Part shown: positions 31,184 to 33,144 of the stretch, piece after piece | Layout of the letters: each line of letters begins with the position of its first letter | How positions within the stretch are numbered: the stretch's first letter is position 1 | DNA from: an uncultured Streptococcus sp. | GTDB taxonomy: Bacteria; Bacillota; Bacilli; Lactobacillales; Streptococcaceae | Direction of reading: 5' to 3' | DNA length: 33,144 nt | NCBI RefSeq assembly: GCF_905372115.1 | Contig: NZ_CAJPNR010000021.1 | Coordinates: 1-33,144, forward strand | Notes under the pieces: generated by a model | What the model was told of the DNA's origin: nothing | The model's database searches: none | Seen by the model: only the letters and a program-made list of their open reading frames with translations | Program-made: the position numbers and the translations under genes

Positions 31184-31245
31184 CAAATCATAGTAGGAAA
31201 AAAATCAAAGCTGCGACTGAAAGAAGAGCAATTTTGTTCTTTTTT

Positions 31246-31254
31246 TGATAGAAT
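31246..31254 (+). promoter_or_regulatory. Extended -10 promoter of the DUF1934 gene
   Basis: TGATAGAAT (31246-31254) follows a seven-T run. No -35 recognised. The start codon is 23 bp downstream. Confidence 0.55.
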
Positions 31255-31277
31255 AGGGAAAGAAAAACAGAAACGAG

Positions 31278-31670
31278 ATGAAGATGCAAATCAGAATAAA
31301 AAATCACATCCAGCTGGACGGGCATACCGAGCTAATTAATCAGGTCTACGATACGGACTGGACGCAAAAAGGAGACTATCATTATCTGCTATACAAGAAT
31401 GAAGAAGGAGAGAAAGTAGTTCTGAAGTTTCATGATAAAGAGTTGGTTATGACCCGCTTTTCTGAGCCTAAGTCCATCATGCGCTTCATCAGTCAAGGGC
31501 AGGCGCTGGTTGGCATCCATACACCTGTGGGCTTGCAGCAGTTTGTGACCGATACTCCCTTCTATAAGGTTGATTTTACTAATCAAGTTCTGCAACTTCA
31601 TTATCAGCTAAAAACTGTTGATGGGGAGCAGATTTTTGCCAGCTATGAAATGGAGATTAGCTGGGGTTAA
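31278..31670 (+). CDS. DUF1934 (YwiB-like, calycin fold) protein
   Basis: A 130-residue soluble protein with alternating beta-strand pattern: MQIRIKNHIQLDGHTE, then YHYLLYKNEEGEKVVLKF, KELVMTRFSEPKSIMRF, and a C-terminal LQLHYQLKTVDGEQIFASYEMEI. This matches the DUF1934 family, small calycin-like beta barrels of unknown role found across streptococci. No catalytic residues are evident. The start is uncertain: ATG 31278 or ATG 31284 (MQIRIKN), as no strong ribosome-binding site precedes either. It is divergent from the HD operon, and no clear terminator follows. Confidence 0.8.
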   Translation: MKMQIRIKNHIQLDGHTELINQVYDTDWTQKGDYHYLLYKNEEGEKVVLKFHDKELVMTRFSEPKSIMRFISQGQALVGIHTPVGLQQFVTDTPFYKVDFTNQVLQLHYQLKTVDGEQIFASYEMEISWG

Positions 31671-31714
31671 CTGCTATCCTCTGAGAAAACTCTTGAAAAT
31701 CATAATGTTTACCC

Positions 31715-31742
31715 TTGCAAAAGCTTGAAAATTTGGTATAAT
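31715..31742 (+). promoter_or_regulatory. Promoter of the riboswitch-P-type ATPase unit
   Basis: TTGCAA (31715-31720) and TATAAT (31737-31742) are 16 bp apart, with a TGG extension of the -10. The transcript should start near 31749, just before the aptamer. Confidence 0.85.
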
Positions 31743-31748
31743 AGTTTC

Positions 31749-31858
31749 TAACTCAAGGGAGTAGCTAACGGAATAACCGTTACAAGGTCGTCAATACGAA
31801 AGAAATTTCCGGCCTTGTATGAAATAGCGAGACTTGTTAATAAACAGGTCTCTTTTTT
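31749..31858 (+). promoter_or_regulatory. yybP-ykoY manganese riboswitch
   Basis: The aptamer spans 31754-31836. P1 is CAAG (31754-31757) with CTTG (31833-31836); loop L1 holds GGGAGTAGC (31757-31765). P2 is TAACGG (31766-31771) with CCGTTA (31777-31782). P3 is ACAAGGTCG (31782-31790) with CGGCCTTGT (31810-31818), carrying the conserved TCGTCAATACG, and the 3' side has AGCGAGAC. These are the signature elements of the Mn2+-sensing yybP-ykoY class. The 3' strand of P1 overlaps the terminator stem, so Mn2+ binding should stabilise P1, block the terminator and switch the downstream efflux ATPase on, as known for the pneumococcal homologue. Confidence 0.94.
31829..31858 (+). terminator. Riboswitch expression-platform terminator
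   Basis: GAGACTTGTT (31829-31838) pairs with AACAGGTCTC (31843-31852) with one wobble, followed by six T residues. It shares bases 31829-31836 with the aptamer. Confidence 0.93.
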
Positions 31859-31955
31859 GTTTCTGACTTTTTGGATATGACTGATGCGGCTCGAGATGAT
31901 GAGTCCTAGTGGTCAGAAAAGTTCAGAAATAAAAGAGGCCAAGAGGAGGAATACA

Positions 31956-33144
31956 TTGTCAAAAGAACAAAAGCGCCAAGCTTTTTACACCCAGAGTCCT
32001 GAGGAAATTTTCAAAACTTTGGACGCTTCAGAGCAAGGTTTATCCAGTCAAGAAGCAGCCAAGCGTTTAGCTGATTATGGCCGCAATGAACTGGAGGAAG
32101 GAGAGAAAAAATCTCTCTTGATGAAGTTTTTGGAGCAGTTTAAGGATTTGATGATTATCATCTTGTTGGTAGCAGCGGTCTTGTCTGTTGTCACATCAGG
32201 TGGTGAAGATATCGCTGATGCTTTAATCATCTTAGCTGTAGTAATCATCAATGCCATCTTTGGTGTCTATCAGGAAGGAAAGGCTGAAGAAGCGATTGCA
32301 GCTCTCAAATCTATGTCCAGCCCAGCTGCGCGTGTCCTGCGTGATGGCCATGTCACAGAAGTGGATTCTAAGGAGTTGGTGCCTGGCGATATCGTTAGAC
32401 TGGAAGCCGGTGATGTTGTCCCAGCAGATATGCGGCTTTTGGAAGCTAATTCACTGAAAATCGAAGAAGCGGCTCTGACAGGTGAGTCTGTTCCGGTTGA
32501 GAAAGATTTGACTGTTGAGGTGGCTGCAGATGCTGGTATTGGCGACCGGGTCAATATGGCCTTCCAAAACTCAAATGTGACCTATGGTCGAGGGGTTGGA
32601 TTGGTTGTTAATACAGGGATGTATACGGAAGTCGGGCATATCGCAGGTATGTTGCAGGATGCGGATGAAACAGACACACCGCTCAAGCAAAATCTTAATA
32701 GTCTGTCTAAGGTTCTGACCTATGCTATCTTGGTGATTGCTGCAGTGACCTTTGTAGTCGGTGTCTTCATTCAAGGGAAAAATCCACTGGATGAGCTGAT
32801 GACCTCTGTAGCCTTGGCAGTTGCGGCTATTCCAGAAGGTCTGCCTGCTATCGTTACTATCGTGCTGGCTTTGGGAACTCAGGTTTTGGCTAAGCGGAAT
32901 TCAATTGTCCGTAAGCTTCCAGCTGTTGAAACTTTGGGTTCTACTGAGATTATCGCTTCAGATAAGACCGGTACCCTGACCATGAACAAGATGACGGTCG
33001 AAAAAGTTTTTTACGACGGAGTCCTGAATGAAGCTGGACAAGATATTGAACTTGGCTTGGAGCTACCTCTCTTACGTTCGGTTGTCTTAGCCAATGATAC
33101 CAAGATTGACCAAGAAGGTAAGCTAATTGGTGACCCAACAGAAA
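31956..33144 (+). CDS. caxP: Calcium/manganese-translocating P-type ATPase (PMCA/SERCA type), 3' end missing
   Basis: About 396 N-terminal residues of a P2-type ATPase that runs off the window (full length near 900). Visible: cation-ATPase N-terminal domain (about 7-75), first helix pair (FLEQFKDLMIIILLVAAVL and the next), actuator motif T175-G-E-S178, helix-4 metal site PEGLP (293-297), and phosphorylation motif DKTGTLT with D336. It corresponds to pneumococcal CaxP/MgtA, a Ca2+ exporter that also relieves Mn2+ stress; despite the MgtA label it is not a Mg2+ importer. The start is TTG 31956 (MSKEQKRQAFYTQSPEE), preceded by GAGGAGG at 31943-31949. It is controlled by the Mn2+ riboswitch upstream. 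Confidence 0.93.
   Translation, partial: MSKEQKRQAFYTQSPEEIFKTLDASEQGLSSQEAAKRLADYGRNELEEGEKKSLLMKFLEQFKDLMIIILLVAAVLSVVTSGGEDIADALIILAVVIINAIFGVYQEGKAEEAIAALKSMSSPAARVLRDGHVTEVDSKELVPGDIVRLEAGDVVPADMRLLEANSLKIEEAALTGESVPVEKDLTVEVAADAGIGDRVNMAFQNSNVTYGRGVGLVVNTGMYTEVGHIAGMLQDADETDTPLKQNLNSLSKVLTYAILVIAAVTFVVGVFIQGKNPLDELMTSVALAVAAIPEGLPAIVTIVLALGTQVLAKRNSIVRKLPAVETLGSTEIIASDKTGTLTMNKMTVEKVFYDGVLNEAGQDIELGLELPLLRSVVLANDTKIDQEGKLIGDPTE

Noticed and set aside
31169..31186. TTG at 31186 as the HD-gene start
   Set aside because: That codon lies at the edge of the extended -10 element, so it would not be in the transcript; homologues begin near MIEKVFRDPVHNY.

Overview
The window is chromosomal DNA from a viridans-group Streptococcus, most like the S. 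sanguinis/S. gordonii group. This rests on gene content and order: the distal end of an accessory Sec (SecA2/SecY2) adhesin-glycosylation locus (gtfA-gtfB-asp4-asp5), a Firmicutes dnaE followed by pfkA-pyk, typical streptococcal TpiA and PcrA, the murM-murN pair, and a Mn2+ (yybP-ykoY) riboswitch in front of a CaxP/MgtA-type calcium P-type ATPase. The species cannot be fixed from the sequence alone. No tRNA, rRNA, CRISPR array, insertion sequence or prophage was seen, and no gene-free stretch exceeds 300 bases.

Layout. 1-2700 (+): end of the serine-rich-repeat adhesin operon, with O-glycosyltransferase GtfA (5' part missing), its partner GtfB, and the small membrane proteins Asp4 and Asp5. 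2858-3926 (+): lrgA-lrgB. 3969-5524 (-): a two-gene ABC transporter, divergent from dnaE. 5705-11472 (+): dnaE, then pfkA-pyk. 11654-13088 (+): a signal-peptidase-I-like protein that appears to lack both catalytic residues, then a lipoprotein with an internal duplication. 13121-14317 (-): CDF manganese exporter (MntE type). 14576-17259 (+): pcrA coupled to a NUDIX hydrolase. 17358-18638 (+): O-acetylhomoserine sulfhydrylase. 18737-21905 (+): a GtrB-type undecaprenyl-phosphate sugar transferase, a polytopic membrane protein, and rmlD/rfbD. 22187-26559 (+): tpiA, then a secreted GH25 muramidase with six Bsp-like repeats and a C-terminal CHAP domain. 26592-31168 (-): a tight operon of HD phosphohydrolase, Cof-type HAD phosphatase, murM and murN. 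31278-31670 (+): a DUF1934 protein. 31715-33144 (+): riboswitch and the 5' part of the Ca2+/Mn2+ P-type ATPase gene.

Themes. Surface and wall biology dominate: adhesin glycosylation, rhamnose precursor synthesis with lipid-linked sugar transfer, branched cross-bridge synthesis by MurMN, and a two-domain wall hydrolase transcribed towards murMN with a shared bidirectional terminator. Two metal-efflux genes (mntE and the riboswitch-controlled ATPase) lie about 17 kb apart. Most transcription units end in clear intrinsic hairpins, and many promoters are of the extended -10 type (TGnTATAAT).

The points most worth checking are the apparently catalytically dead signal peptidase paralogue, a cluster of DnaA-box-like 9-mers upstream of tpiA, a promoter that predicts a leaderless mRNA for the HD-HAD-murMN operon, competing hairpins in the mntE leader, and promoters whose extended -10 is embedded in the T-tract of the upstream terminator.
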